DNA of 64,000 bases from an uncultured Ruminococcus sp. (lineage in GTDB: Bacteria > Bacillota > Clostridia > Oscillospirales > Ruminococcaceae): assembly GCA_910584195.1 (NCBI GenBank), contig CAJTYV010000005.1, positions 62,001 through 126,000 of the forward strand, in the 5' to 3' direction. Each line of letters starts with the position of its first letter. Within the stretch, counting starts at the first letter, position 1. Positions 17,085 to 27,600 of the stretch are shown here, one piece after another. Made by a program: the position numbers and the translations under genes. The notes under the pieces were generated by a model that did not search any database, was not told the DNA's origin, and saw only the letters and a program-made list of their open reading frames with translations.

Positions 17085-17144
17085 ATTGTACATAATTTAT
17101 TCATTTGTGTCAATGGATTATTTGCATTTTAAGTGGATTATTTG
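17085..17144 (-). promoter_or_regulatory. GH43 promoter with two TAATCCA direct repeats
   Basis: Minus-strand TTGACA (17113-17108), 17-base spacer, TACAAT (17090-17085). Upstream are two copies of CAAATAATCCA (17144-17134 and 17124-17114), 20 bp apart, the nearer abutting the -35. This looks like an activator site for a dimeric regulator such as the OmpR-type protein encoded immediately upstream. Confidence 0.7.
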
Positions 17145-17152
17145 AAGATGTT

Positions 17153-17824
17153 TTACTTTTTAAGGCGATATCCAATTCCCCACACGGTTTCTATATATTC
17201 GCATTCCGGGTTACATTGCTTAAATTTTTTTCTTATTTTGCTTATATGGACATTCAAAGTATTGTCATCGGCTGAATTTTCATCGTCCCAAACATTATCA
17301 TAGATCATGCTTTTTGTACATGTGCGATTGGGGTTTTCCATAAGTAAACTTAGCAATGCAAACTCATGCTTTGAAAATTCTATATCTATCCCGCAGCATT
17401 TTACGGAAAAGTCTTTTTTGTTCAGTTCTATCCCCTTATATGTAAGAACATCGTTTTCTGCAGCGGTATTTTTTCTGAGCCTTGCAGCGATCCTTGCCAA
17501 AAGTTCATCGTTGTGAAAGGGCTTAGTAACATAATCATCAGCGCCAAGTGCGAACAAATCAACTTTTTTTCTTACATCATGTACTGCGCTCATGATAATT
17601 ATCGGTACATTATGCTTTTGTTTAAGATCTTTTATTATATCATCTCCGCTTCGTCCCGGCAGCATAAGGTCAAGGAGAATAAGGCTTACGTTTTTATCAT
17701 GAACAAGTATTCCTTCCGTTCCGGAATACGCGCTGATAACTCCGTAACCGTTATTTTTCAGTAAAATTTGCAGCATATTGTTTATTTCCGTATCGTCCTC
17801 AACTATAAGTATTGTTTTATTCAT
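17153..17824 (-). CDS. OmpR/PhoB-type response regulator
   Basis: Start at ATG 17824, five bases after GAAGGAG; an upstream in-frame ATG lacks a ribosome site. 223 residues: receiver (1-115) with acidic pair in LIVEDDTEI, phospho-aspartate in LILLDLMLPG and lysine in VTKPFH; winged-helix DNA-binding domain (about 125-222; FSKHEFALLSLLMENP, YIETVWGIGYRLKK). No kinase gene is adjacent. It ends 40 bp before the GH43 promoter with its direct repeats, so it may control that gene (inference from position). Confidence 0.92.
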   Translation of the reverse strand: MNKTILIVEDDTEINNMLQILLKNNGYGVISAYSGTEGILVHDKNVSLILLDLMLPGRSGDDIIKDLKQKHNVPIIIMSAVHDVRKKVDLFALGADDYVTKPFHNDELLARIAARLRKNTAAENDVLTYKGIELNKKDFSVKCCGIDIEFSKHEFALLSLLMENPNRTCTKSMIYDNVWDDENSADDNTLNVHISKIRKKFKQCNPECEYIETVWGIGYRLKK

Positions 17825-17976
17825 AAATTCTCCTTCAAAACTCAGATATGTATTTCTAACTGAATCTAAAGACATTTGCCTACTAAGAAATGCGGAACAT
17901 CGTCTTTAATTATATTTTTAAGAGTCAGTTTAGTATCTCGGCTCAGCCTCAATAATTATACCACAGTTAAGTATAA

Positions 17977-18028
17977 ATTACAAGTCTTGCAGAAATGTTG
18001 TTTTCAGCAATTCTGCAAGACTTGTAAT
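17977..18028. terminator. Strong terminator downstream of asnB
   Basis: Perfect 18-bp stem, ATTACAAGTCTTGCAGAA (17977-17994) with its complement at 18011-18028, 16-base loop. It closes the leftward nitrogen operon. Confidence 0.85.
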
Positions 18029-18066
18029 AAGAATTTGTTCTCAGTTGTTTGTATCTGATTTTCAGT

Positions 18067-19647
18067 TTATTTTCCGCTTTCGCCATAATTTGAAAGTACA
18101 CGGGCTGATGGATCATTTACATTGCAGCCCTCCCATTCTTTGTTCGGCATCCAGAAATCCACTATCATCTCTGAATTGCCCGGATAATACTTTTCAAAAA
18201 TTTCACGATACAGGAGCGATTCCTTAGTAAAAGGTCTTGCATGGCTGTATTTTGCCGATCTTTCTTCAAATTCAGTCTGTGTATACTGTTCCTCCGCATA
18301 CATTTTCAGATAATCGACCATAGAGTGTCCGACTGCATCTGAAAACGCTGCCTTTTCGCGGTACAGTATTTCATAAGGAAGATAATCGCCCTCAAATGCG
18401 CGGCGCAGAAGATACTTGCCTTTATTGTATTTATTAAGCTTTATCTCAGGGTCGATCGACATGACGTATTTTACAAAGTCAAGATCGCCGAAAGGTACTC
18501 TTGCTTCAAGAGAATTTACGGAAATACATCGGTCTGCACGCAGCACATCGTACATATGAAGCTCATGAACGCGCTTGACTGATTCCTTCTGAAACTCCTC
18601 CGCATTCGGAGCAAAATCGGTATATTTATATCCAAACAGTTCATCGGAGATCTCGCCTGTCAGAAGAACGCGTATATCAGTCTGTTCGTGAATTGCCTTG
18701 CACAGCAGATACATTCCCATACTTGCGCGAATTGTAGTTATATCATATGTGCCAAGAATCTGAATAACGGTTTCAAGAGATGCAAGCACATCGTTTTTGG
18801 TAATAATTACCTCTGTATGTTCACTTCCTATATAATCGGCTGTTTGTTTGGCGTATTTAAGGTCGATAGCATCAGTATTCATGCCAATAGCAAAGGTTTT
18901 TATAGGCTTATCGCTTTTTCGCTGCGCAACAGCGCAGACAAGAGAGGAATCAAGTCCGCCGGAAAGAAGAAATCCGACTTTTGCATCGGCAGCAAGACGT
19001 TTTTCAATACCTGCAACAAGCTTGTCATGAATATTTTGACAGACTGTTTCCAAATCATCATAATTTATCTTATCGACCGACGTAATATCACAATAGCAAG
19101 TAAATTTTCCGTTCTTATAGTAATATCCGGGAGGAAACGGTGAGATTTTCTTACATATCCTAACAAGATTCTTCGCTTCGCTTGCAAAAGCCATTGTGCC
19201 GTCATCAGCTCTTCCGTAATAAAGCGGACGTATACCTATAGGATCTCTTGCGGCAATGAACTCACGCGTTTTCGAATCATATATAATACAGGCAAATTCA
19301 GCGTCCAGTTTTCCAAACATATCAACGCCGAATTCCTTATACATAGGTAAAAGAATTTCACAATCACTGTCGCTTTTAAATGTATACCCTTTTTTCCGAA
19401 GCTCATCACGCTGTTTCAGAAAGCCGTATATTTCGCCGTTGCAGACTGCGTAATTTCCGTTAAGCTCAAATGGTTGCATTCCCTCCGGAGTAAGCCCCAT
19501 AATTGAAAGTCTCTGGAATCCCAGAACTCCGTCCTCAAGTTCTATAATTCTGCAATCATCAGGTCCTCTTGAAACAGTAGCTTCAAGTCCCTGAGCGACA
19601 TAAACCATACCGCTGTTTCTGCCGCAATAAGCCATAATTGTACACAT
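18067..19647 (-). CDS. asnB: Glutamine-dependent asparagine synthetase
   Basis: 526 residues, two domains as in AsnB. The N-terminal glutaminase has nucleophile C2 (MCTIMAYCG) plus RGPDD and AVCNGEIYG; ammonia then passes to the C-terminal synthetase domain (from about 210) with ATP-binding SGGLDSSLV, which adenylates aspartate. GEISDELFGYKY and EARVPFGDLDFV are conserved synthetase stretches. ATG follows GGGAGG. It is the last gene of the gltB operon, 57 bases after purF, so asparagine production is tied to nitrogen supply. Confidence 0.95.
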   Translation of the reverse strand: MCTIMAYCGRNSGMVYVAQGLEATVSRGPDDCRIIELEDGVLGFQRLSIMGLTPEGMQPFELNGNYAVCNGEIYGFLKQRDELRKKGYTFKSDSDCEILLPMYKEFGVDMFGKLDAEFACIIYDSKTREFIAARDPIGIRPLYYGRADDGTMAFASEAKNLVRICKKISPFPPGYYYKNGKFTCYCDITSVDKINYDDLETVCQNIHDKLVAGIEKRLAADAKVGFLLSGGLDSSLVCAVAQRKSDKPIKTFAIGMNTDAIDLKYAKQTADYIGSEHTEVIITKNDVLASLETVIQILGTYDITTIRASMGMYLLCKAIHEQTDIRVLLTGEISDELFGYKYTDFAPNAEEFQKESVKRVHELHMYDVLRADRCISVNSLEARVPFGDLDFVKYVMSIDPEIKLNKYNKGKYLLRRAFEGDYLPYEILYREKAAFSDAVGHSMVDYLKMYAEEQYTQTEFEERSAKYSHARPFTKESLLYREIFEKYYPGNSEMIVDFWMPNKEWEGCNVNDPSARVLSNYGESGK

Positions 19648-19704
19648 CTGAATTTCCTCCCTTTCAGAAGCGTTCGCCAGTGCTTCCGAATATTAATAAT
19701 TAGA

Positions 19705-21123
19705 TTATTTATGTATTTTTTCGTCAAACTTATTTTTTTGACTTGCACCGGATACATCAAGCGGATATGTTCCGGTAAAGCAGCCTTTGCAAAAGTTTTC
19801 TCTGTCGGCAAGTTCACACAGCTTTTCAGTCGGTAAATATGCAAGGGTATCCGCTCCGATAATTCGTGCGATTTCTTCAGTTGAATTGCAGTGACTTGCT
19901 ATAAGATTTTCCTCACTGTCAATATCCGTTCCGAAATAGCACGAATGCAGAAAAGGAGGAGAAGATATTTTTACATGAACTTCTTTTGCTCCCGCATCTC
20001 TTAGAAGCCGGATGATACGCGCGCTTGTAGTTCCCCTGACAATAGAATCGTCTATCATTACAACACGCTTTCCGTCAACGCTTTCACGAACAGCATTTAA
20101 CTTTATTTTAACTGCATTTTCACGCTGATTCTGCTGAGGCTGGATAAAGCTTCTGCCTATATATTTGTTTTTTATAAATCCGATACCATATGGAATACCA
20201 CTTTTATTTGCATAACCGAGAGCCGCGTCAAGTCCTGAATCGGGAACTCCTATAACTATATCCGCCTCTGTCGGACTGCATTCTGCAAGTATTTCCCCTG
20301 CTCTGACTCTTGCACGGTGAACCGATTTTCCCTCGATAACGGAATCGGGACGGGCAAAATAAATATATTCAAAAATACAAATACTGCCTTTTTCACGTAC
20401 ATGAGTGCGTATAGACTTCATTTTGCCCTCACTGAACACAACGATCTCTCCCGGCTCAACATCACGGAGAAATTCTGCTCCCACAGTTTCCAAAGCGCAC
20501 GATTCAGATGCCGCAACAAATGCTCCGTCAGAAGTTTTGCCAATGCAAAGCGGTCTGAATCCGTCCGGATCACGAAACGCAATCATTTTCGTAGCTGTCA
20601 TAATAATACAGGAATATGCGCCTTTTATCCGAGGCATTGCACGTTCTACTGCCGCTTCGGTAGAATGACTTGAAAGACGTTCACGAACAATTGCATAAGC
20701 GATAGCCTCAGTGTCAGAAGTTCCATGAAAAATTGCTCCGGACATCTCAAATTCACGTCTTAATTCAGCGGCATTTATAAGATTTCCGTTATGAACGAGC
20801 GCAAGATTTCCCTTTATATGGCGGATAACAAGGGGCTGGATATTATTGGGATTTTTTCCCCCGAAAGTTGAATATCTGACATGCCCTACTGCTATATTCC
20901 CCTTTCCTAAGCGTTCAAGCTCACCTTTGCTGAAAACATCCGACACAAGACCGTCCGACTTTTTATGACTGAAAACGCCGTCATCACAGACAGCTATTCC
21001 GCAGCTTTCCTGTCCGCGGTGCTGCAAAGAATACAGCCCAAAATAAACCGAGGACGCTGCGTCTGCCGAATTTTTCTCATATATCCCGAAAACTCCGCAT
21101 TCCTCATGAATTTCATTATACAT
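19705..21123 (-). CDS. purF: Amidophosphoribosyltransferase
   Basis: 472 residues. A short propeptide (MYNEIHEE) precedes the N-terminal nucleophile cysteine in CGVFGIYE; LQHRGQESCGIA and HNGNL complete the glutaminase. The phosphoribosyl site reads VVMIDDSIVRGTTS. Four Fe-S cysteines of the Bacillus type can be aligned (ICIFEYIYF, HSCYFG, FCKGCF). It makes 5-phosphoribosylamine, first step of purine synthesis. It stands here inside the nitrogen operon rather than with other pur genes, so it may be a second, nitrogen-regulated copy. Confidence 0.95.
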   Translation of the reverse strand: MYNEIHEECGVFGIYEKNSADAASSVYFGLYSLQHRGQESCGIAVCDDGVFSHKKSDGLVSDVFSKGELERLGKGNIAVGHVRYSTFGGKNPNNIQPLVIRHIKGNLALVHNGNLINAAELRREFEMSGAIFHGTSDTEAIAYAIVRERLSSHSTEAAVERAMPRIKGAYSCIIMTATKMIAFRDPDGFRPLCIGKTSDGAFVAASESCALETVGAEFLRDVEPGEIVVFSEGKMKSIRTHVREKGSICIFEYIYFARPDSVIEGKSVHRARVRAGEILAECSPTEADIVIGVPDSGLDAALGYANKSGIPYGIGFIKNKYIGRSFIQPQQNQRENAVKIKLNAVRESVDGKRVVMIDDSIVRGTTSARIIRLLRDAGAKEVHVKISSPPFLHSCYFGTDIDSEENLIASHCNSTEEIARIIGADTLAYLPTEKLCELADRENFCKGCFTGTYPLDVSGASQKNKFDEKIHK

Positions 21124-21170
21124 ATTAAATCCGCCTTTTTAGTCCGAGCCGCTGCTCGTATGTTTTATAA

Positions 21171-21752
21171 CTACATATACTGTTCGGATATTTTTTCAAT
21201 TATCTCCGATGCCGCTATTGTCTTTTTCTTGCGGTTTTTCATTGCATATTGTTCAAGGTAATAATGCGCTTCCTCCTCTGTCATATTTCTGTACTGCATA
21301 AGCCTGAATTTCGCCTTGTCTATGAGTTTAAGCTCCTCTATCTTCCGTTCGAGTCGTACAGTTTCTTCATACAGCGCATACGAACGCTTTAATGCCGTAT
21401 CTACCGCCTTTATGACCTGATGCAGCGCTTGCTTTGAAAATGGCTTTACAACAAGTATTATATCACCGCGGTCTGCTCTGGGACTGATCTTTTCGTAATT
21501 TTCGCTTTTTATAAGAACCAAACAGCTTGCGGCTGTCGTCTCAGTTGCATACTCGGCAAGCTCAATTCCGGCTTCATCAGATAAAGGACTGTTTATAAGC
21601 ACCAAATCAAATGTTCGGTTATTGCTTAATATCTTCCTTGCCTGACCCGCATTTTCAGCTATTGTAACCTGACAATGAAAGAACTCTCTGATAAATGCCG
21701 AAAGGGATCCCGCTGCAGAGCTGTTGCTTGAAATTACAATAACATTTTCCAA
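21171..21752 (-). CDS. ANTAR-domain RNA-binding regulator with degenerate receiver
   Basis: 193 residues, TTG start six bases after GGAGG and 12 bases after the glnA-like stop, so translationally linked to it. Residues 1-118 have the receiver fold but the phospho-site is asparagine (LVLINSPL, N54), and the N-terminal acidic pair is replaced by Ser (VISSNS). The lysine in VVKPFSK remains. A coiled coil leads to a C-terminal ANTAR domain (about 135-190: AKFRLMQYRNMTEEEAHYYL, AASEIIEKI). ANTAR proteins bind nascent RNA and prevent termination. The order resembles the glnA-ANTAR-glt locus described in Clostridium saccharobutylicum (from memory). Confidence 0.9.
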   Translation of the reverse strand: MENVIVISSNSSAAGSLSAFIREFFHCQVTIAENAGQARKILSNNRTFDLVLINSPLSDEAGIELAEYATETTAASCLVLIKSENYEKISPRADRGDIILVVKPFSKQALHQVIKAVDTALKRSYALYEETVRLERKIEELKLIDKAKFRLMQYRNMTEEEAHYYLEQYAMKNRKKKTIAASEIIEKISEQYM

Positions 21753-21764
21753 AGTAAGCCTCCA

Positions 21765-23060
21765 TTATAAATTGTAAAAATATTTTTTTTCTTCATACAA
21801 TTCCTTATCGTATTCAGAAGAATATTCTTTCCATTCATTCTTGGCGCTGCTTACAATAAATTTTAAAAGCTCCTCAGGAATGTATTTTTTCAAAAATTCC
21901 GAATTATCGGCAATTTCAGCCGCCTCCATCAAATTGGCAGGCAATTTCTCATAGCTTGTTAAGGAAGGTGTGAATTTTTCCGGTATTTTCATTTCTCCCT
22001 CAATACCCTCAACAGCCGCGTAAATTATAAGACCAAAGACAAAGTAAGGATTGCACACGCAGTCGGGCGCTCTCAGAACAATGGGCGCTTCTCCGCCTGT
22101 TTCAATATTCAGTTTTATAAGCTGTTCCTGCTCTTCATCAGACCATGCAATATATCTTGGCAATGAAAATTCTCCGAAACGGCTGTAGGAATTTACAGTG
22201 GAATTGGTAAAGATCGTATACTGTCGAATAAAGTTCATAATGCCGGCTGCCGCCATATTAACCTCATCAGAATTGTTATTGCATGCATCATTGTCAAAGA
22301 AATCGCTGTCGCGGAATACGTTTACACCTATGTGCATACCGTTTCCGCAGTCATTTTTTACAGGCTTCGGCATAAAGCTCGCATGAATACCGTGCTGCTC
22401 GGCAACTGATTTTACAGCCGACTTAAAGCTGAGAAATGTATCCGCTGCTTTAAGCGCCGAAGATGCGTTGAAATCTATCTCATGCTGACCATGTCCGGCC
22501 TCATGACGCGATGAAACAGGGTGTATACCCATTTGCTCCAAAGTAAAGCACACATCGCGGCGGAAATTCTCGCCCTTATCATCAGGAGCAATATCACAGT
22601 AACCTGCATAATCATGGGGAATCTTGGTCGGCATTCCGCTTTCATCGTTTCTGAAAAGCATAAATTCGCTTGATGTGCCAAAGCGGAAACACCAGCCTTT
22701 ATTTAGCGCCATTTTTGCAGCCTGTTTTAAAAAGTATCTTCCGTCTCCTTCAAAAGGCGTACCGTCACCGTATTTTATATAGCAAAACATACGGATAACT
22801 CTTCCGTGCTGAGGTCTCCACGGTAGTACTTTCATAGTCTGAGCATCGGGATAAATGTAAAGATCACGGCCTTTCGCAATGGAAAATCCACAAATTTTTT
22901 TTGCAGTTATACGTACTCCGCGCTCAAAAGCTGCTGTCATTTCCGAAGACAGGACGGATATATTTTTAAGTTTTCCTTTAACATCGCAAAATGTAAGCTT
23001 AACGAATTTAACATCGTTTTCGTCTATATATGATAAAACCTCATTTTCTGTATAAATCAT
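21765..23060 (-). CDS. Divergent type I glutamine synthetase homologue, probably not catalytic
   Basis: 431 residues, full GS length and fold motifs (GTPFEGD, HEAGHGQHEIDF, ASFMPKPV, TVNSYSRF, APDCVCNPY). Compared with my recall of Salmonella/Bacillus GlnA, metal ligands E132, E187, E194 and H243 remain. The n2-site glutamates are Ser130 (GTSSEF for GPEPEF) and Val328 (VLRAPD for EVRxPD); the catalytic flap Glu is Ser299 (FSLP for YEAP); and the arginines of NRSxxIRIP are Gln311 and Lys316. Ammonia ligation to glutamate is therefore doubtful. A complete GS (glnN) exists 12 kb away. A sensor role beside the ANTAR protein, or ligation of another substrate, is possible. ATG follows AAGGGGAG. Confidence 0.85.
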   Translation of the reverse strand: MIYTENEVLSYIDENDVKFVKLTFCDVKGKLKNISVLSSEMTAAFERGVRITAKKICGFSIAKGRDLYIYPDAQTMKVLPWRPQHGRVIRMFCYIKYGDGTPFEGDGRYFLKQAAKMALNKGWCFRFGTSSEFMLFRNDESGMPTKIPHDYAGYCDIAPDDKGENFRRDVCFTLEQMGIHPVSSRHEAGHGQHEIDFNASSALKAADTFLSFKSAVKSVAEQHGIHASFMPKPVKNDCGNGMHIGVNVFRDSDFFDNDACNNNSDEVNMAAAGIMNFIRQYTIFTNSTVNSYSRFGEFSLPRYIAWSDEEQEQLIKLNIETGGEAPIVLRAPDCVCNPYFVFGLIIYAAVEGIEGEMKIPEKFTPSLTSYEKLPANLMEAAEIADNSEFLKKYIPEELLKFIVSSAKNEWKEYSSEYDKELYEEKKYFYNL

Positions 23061-23113
23061 AAACTCTCCCCTTTTTACGATGACAATTCAAATTTCAGAA
23101 CAGTACATCATAA

Positions 23114-24598
23114 TTATAAGTTTGTATATCCCATAAGAAATTCGTCAATTTCTTTAGCCGCATCTCTGCCCTCACGGATAGCACGTACTACTAATGATTG
23201 ACCTATGTGCATATCTCCTGCCGTGAAAACCTTTTCAACATTTGTACGGAATCTTCCGTTCTCGGTATTAACATTGCTTCTTCCGTTAAGCTCAACGCCG
23301 AAAGCATCCGCAATATATCCTTGAGCGCCCAAAAATCCTGCTGCTATAAGGCAAAGCTCGCATGGGATAATTTCTTCGCTGCCCTCGACCTCTTTCGGCA
23401 TCTTTCTGCCGCTTTCCTCATCCTTTACAAAATCAAGGCGGACTGTTTTTACAGCGGAAAGCTTATTGGCTGCGTCCTTTATAAATTCCTTGACCGTTGT
23501 GCAGTATCTTCTCGGGTCACTGCCAAACACCGCGGCAGCCTCCTCCTGACCATAGTCCGTTTTACACACCATAGGATATTCAGGCCACGGGTTATTTTCA
23601 GCTCTCTCATCGGGCAGCTTCGGCATCATTTCAAGCTGCACGACAGACGCGCAGCCGTGTCTTACGGACGTTCCTACACAGTCGTTTCCCGTATCTCCGC
23701 CGCCGATTATTACAACGTTTTTTCCTTTTGCGGAAATATAATTATCGTCTGCCATTGCGGAATCCAGCAGGCTTTTTGTAGTATCCTTAAGGAAGTCTAC
23801 CGCAAAAAAGATACCATCCGCATCACGTCCGTCTGCCTTGATGTCACGGGGATTCGATGAACCGCATGCAAGTATTACTGCGTCCGAGCCGTTAAGTATC
23901 TCATTGGCTGAAACGCTGCGTCCAACGTCGGCGTTTGTGACAAATTCAACTCCCTCTGCTTTCATTATTTCAACTCGCCTGCTGATAACAGTTTTTTCAA
24001 GCTTCATATTGGGTATACCGTACATGAGCAGACCGCCCGGTCTGTCCTCACGCTCATATACCGTAACGGAATGACCTCTTTTATTCAGCGTATCGGCAAC
24101 CGCCAAACCGGCAGGACCTGAACCGATAACAGCTATCTTTTTTCCGCTGCGGACTTTCGGTATCTCAGGCTTTATAAGTCCGCTCTCAAAACCGTACTCA
24201 ATAATAGCGTTCTCGTTTTCCTTAACGGTAACAGGGTCGCCTCCGAGACCGCAGGTACACGCCTTTTCACAGAGCGCCGGACAAACTCTCGATGTAAATT
24301 CAGGAAAATTATTTGTCATAAGAAGTCTTTGCAGAGCTTGCTCCTTGCGGTCACGATATAGCAGATCGTTCCATTCGGGAATGAGATTATTCAATGGACA
24401 GCCTGAGATCATTCCGCACATCATTTTACCGTTCTGGCAAAAAGGCACACCGCAGTCCATGCACCGTGCTGCCTGTGTTTTACGCTGGTCGTCTGTCAGC
24501 GGCTGGTGAAATTCATTATAATTCTTAATGCGCTCCAATGGCTGAGCCGCCTCGTTGTCGCATCTGTCAAAATCCATAAATCCTGTAGGCTTTCCCAT
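23114..24598 (-). CDS. gltD: Glutamate synthase (NADPH) small subunit
   Basis: 494 residues. The N-terminal cysteine clusters that hold two Fe-S centres are visible (MDCGVPFCQ, CGMISGCPLN, CPALCEKACTCG). They are followed by an FAD-binding GSGPAGLAVADTL segment (from about 158) and an NADPH-binding GGGDTGNDCVGT segment (from about 295). It supplies electrons to GltB. The gene begins three bases after the gltB stop and its AGGAGG site lies in the end of gltB, so translation is coupled. Confidence 0.96.
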   Translation of the reverse strand: MGKPTGFMDFDRCDNEAAQPLERIKNYNEFHQPLTDDQRKTQAARCMDCGVPFCQNGKMMCGMISGCPLNNLIPEWNDLLYRDRKEQALQRLLMTNNFPEFTSRVCPALCEKACTCGLGGDPVTVKENENAIIEYGFESGLIKPEIPKVRSGKKIAVIGSGPAGLAVADTLNKRGHSVTVYEREDRPGGLLMYGIPNMKLEKTVISRRVEIMKAEGVEFVTNADVGRSVSANEILNGSDAVILACGSSNPRDIKADGRDADGIFFAVDFLKDTTKSLLDSAMADDNYISAKGKNVVIIGGGDTGNDCVGTSVRHGCASVVQLEMMPKLPDERAENNPWPEYPMVCKTDYGQEEAAAVFGSDPRRYCTTVKEFIKDAANKLSAVKTVRLDFVKDEESGRKMPKEVEGSEEIIPCELCLIAAGFLGAQGYIADAFGVELNGRSNVNTENGRFRTNVEKVFTAGDMHIGQSLVVRAIREGRDAAKEIDEFLMGYTNL

Positions 24599-24601
24599 AT
24601 C

Positions 24602-27600
24602 TCACGCCTCCTTTTTGGTAATGTAAAACGCTTCAATTTCAGCCTGTTCGCTGCTCATGCCTTTTTCCTCCAACGCTACAACGGTACTTTGTATCTTGGC
24701 ATAGTCATGAGGAAGGATCTTCTTGAAGCTTCCGATATATCCGGCAAAGTTGTCAAGTATCCTTTTGGCTTTTTCAGAACCTGTTGCGTCAAAATGCTCC
24801 TGAATTATATTTTTTAACTCCATGATGTCATATTTATTTGTTACCGATTCAAGAGAAACGAGCGACTTGTTTATCTTCATGTAAAGATCCCTGTTCTCGT
24901 CCAGTACATACGCTATACCTCCCGACATTCCTGCCGCAAAATTTTTGCCCGTTCTGCCGAGAATGACCGCACGTCCACCTGTCATATATTCGCAGCCATG
25001 ATCGCCGCAGCCCTCACATACGGCTGACGCTCCCGAATTTCTCACGCAGAAACGTTCGCCTGCAATACCGTTGATAAAGGCTTTACCGCTTGTCGCTCCG
25101 TAAAGCGCAACGTTGCCTGCAATAATATTTTCCTCTGCCTTGAATCCCGAGTCTTTAGGCGGATAAAGTACAAGCTTACCGCCGGAAAGTCCCTTTCCGA
25201 AATAGTCGTTGCTGTCTCCGATAAGCTCCAGCGTAAGACCCTTTGGTATGAACGCACCGAAGCTCTGTCCTCCGCTGCCGTTGCACCTTACCGTAAAGGT
25301 ATCGTCGTCAAGAACGCTGTCGCCCCATTTTTTGGTGATCTCCGAACCAAACAGCGTACCAAAGGCTCTGTCGGTATTTTTGACATTAACTTCTATCGTT
25401 TTCTTTGTCTTATTTTTGAGAGCAGAACCTAATTTTTTCATGATAACAGTTTCATCAGCTGTCTTTTCAAGATTGAAATCGTAAATATCCTCCTGCCTGA
25501 AATACTGACCTCTGCCGTTGTCATCAACAGCTTTGCAAAGTATCTCGGAAAAATCAATATTTCCCTTTTCGCATTTTTTATAAAGCAGATCGGTGCGTCC
25601 GATAAGCTCGTTTACAGTGCGTATGCCAAGTTTCGCCATATATTCACGAAGCTCCTGTGCAACAAAACGCATGAAATTGATGATGTACTCCGGCTTGCCC
25701 TGAAAACGCTTTCTCAGCTCAGGATTCTGCGTTGCAATACCCATAGGGCATGTATCAAGGTTGCATACCCTCATCATAACGCAGCCCATTGTCACCAGCG
25801 GAGCTGTTGCAAAGCCGTATTCTTCTGCACCAAGAAGTGCAGCAACAAGCACATCTCTGCCTGTCATGAGTTTTCCGTCTGTTTCAAGCATTACTCTTGT
25901 ACGAAGTCCGTTCATGATAAGCGACTGATGAGCCTCTGCAAGACCGATTTCCCACGGAAGTCCGGCATTGTAGATCGAGCTTCTCGGAGCTGCACCCGTA
26001 CCGCCGTCATAGCCTGAAATTAGTATTACCTGTGCGCCTGCCTTAGCCACGCCTGCCGCTACAGTTCCAACGCCTGCCTCAGAAACAAGCTTTACGGAAA
26101 TTCTTGCGTCTTTGTTTGAATTTTTCAGATCGTATATCAACTGAGCTAAATCTTCAATTGAGTATATATCGTGATGCGGAGGCGGTGAGATAAGTCCTAC
26201 GCCTGCCGTAGAATGACGTGTTTTTGCTATCCAGGGATAAACCTTTCCTCCGGGCAGATGACCGCCCTCGCCGGGTTTAGCGCCCTGAGCCATTTTTATC
26301 TGTATTTCTTTTGCGGAAACAAGGTATTCCGAGGTAACTCCGAAACGTCCCGAAGCGACCTGCTTGATAGCCGAGCATCTGTCGGACTTCAATCTGTCGG
26401 GCGATTCACCGCCCTCGCCGGAGTTGGATTTTCCTCCCAGCTTATTCATAGCGACTGCCATACACTCGTGAGCTTCCTGAGAGATAGAACCGTAGCTCAT
26501 AGCTCCCGTTTTGAAGCGGCGGCAAATGCTTTCAACAGATTCTACCTCGTCAATTGGGATACCGCCGTTTTCATCGAATTTAAAGTCGAGGAGACTTCTC
26601 AGGGTAAGCTCGTTATCCTCGCGGTTGACCGCAGCGGAATACTCCTTGAACGTATCGTAGTTTCCTGTACGTGATGCTTCCTGAAGAAGGTGGATAGTTT
26701 CGGGAGTGTAAAGATGATCTGACTTGCCCGAACGAAGCTTATGGCTTCCCGAGCTTCCAAGCTCTTTGCCAACGTTAAGACCAAGCGGGTCAAATGCCGC
26801 ATTATGGAGCTTTTCGGTACGCTTGCTTATATCCGCAAGAGTAATTCCTCCGATACGGCTAACAGTACCTCTGAAATATTTATTTGTTACTTCCTCAGAG
26901 ATTCCTACGCCCTCGAAAAGCTTTGAACCCTGATAGGACTGTATTGTAGAAATACCCATTTTTGAAGCTATCTTTACTATACCGTGGAGAATTGCGCTGT
27001 TATAGTCAGCCTCGGCAGCATAGAAATCCTTATCAAGCATACCTGTTTCGATAAGGTCACGGATAGTAGCCTGAGCGAGATAGGGATTGACTGCACAAGC
27101 TCCGTAACCGAGGAGAGCTGCAAAATGATGTACCTCTCTCGGCTCTGCGCTTTCAAGGATTATGGCAACTGCTGTACGCTTTTTTGTTGAGACAAGATGC
27201 TGCTGGAGAGCCGCTACCGCAAGAAGCGACGGGATAGCCGCACGGTACTCGTCAACGTCCCTGTCGGAAAGGATAAGTATATTTGCGCCCTCACGGTAAG
27301 CCTTGTCAGCCTCAATGAAAAGACGTTCAATAGCGCGTTCAAGAGAAGTTCCAATGTAATAAGTTATTGGAATTACGGCAGTTTTCAGTCCGTCAACCTT
27401 CATGCTCTTTATTTTGAGCATATCCGTGCTTGTAAGAATTGGATTCTCAACTTTGAGCACATGGCAGTTCTCAGGCTTTTCTTCAAGAATATTGCCGTCC
27501 TCGCCTATATACGTGCTCGTATCGGTCACTATCTCCTCGCGGATAGCGTCAAACGGCGGATTCGTGACCTGTGCAAAAAGCTGACGGAAATAATTGAACA

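Noticed and set aside
23198..23860. Long rightward frame opposite gltD
   Set aside because: Antisense shadow of a well-conserved gene; no start signal and no recognisable protein.
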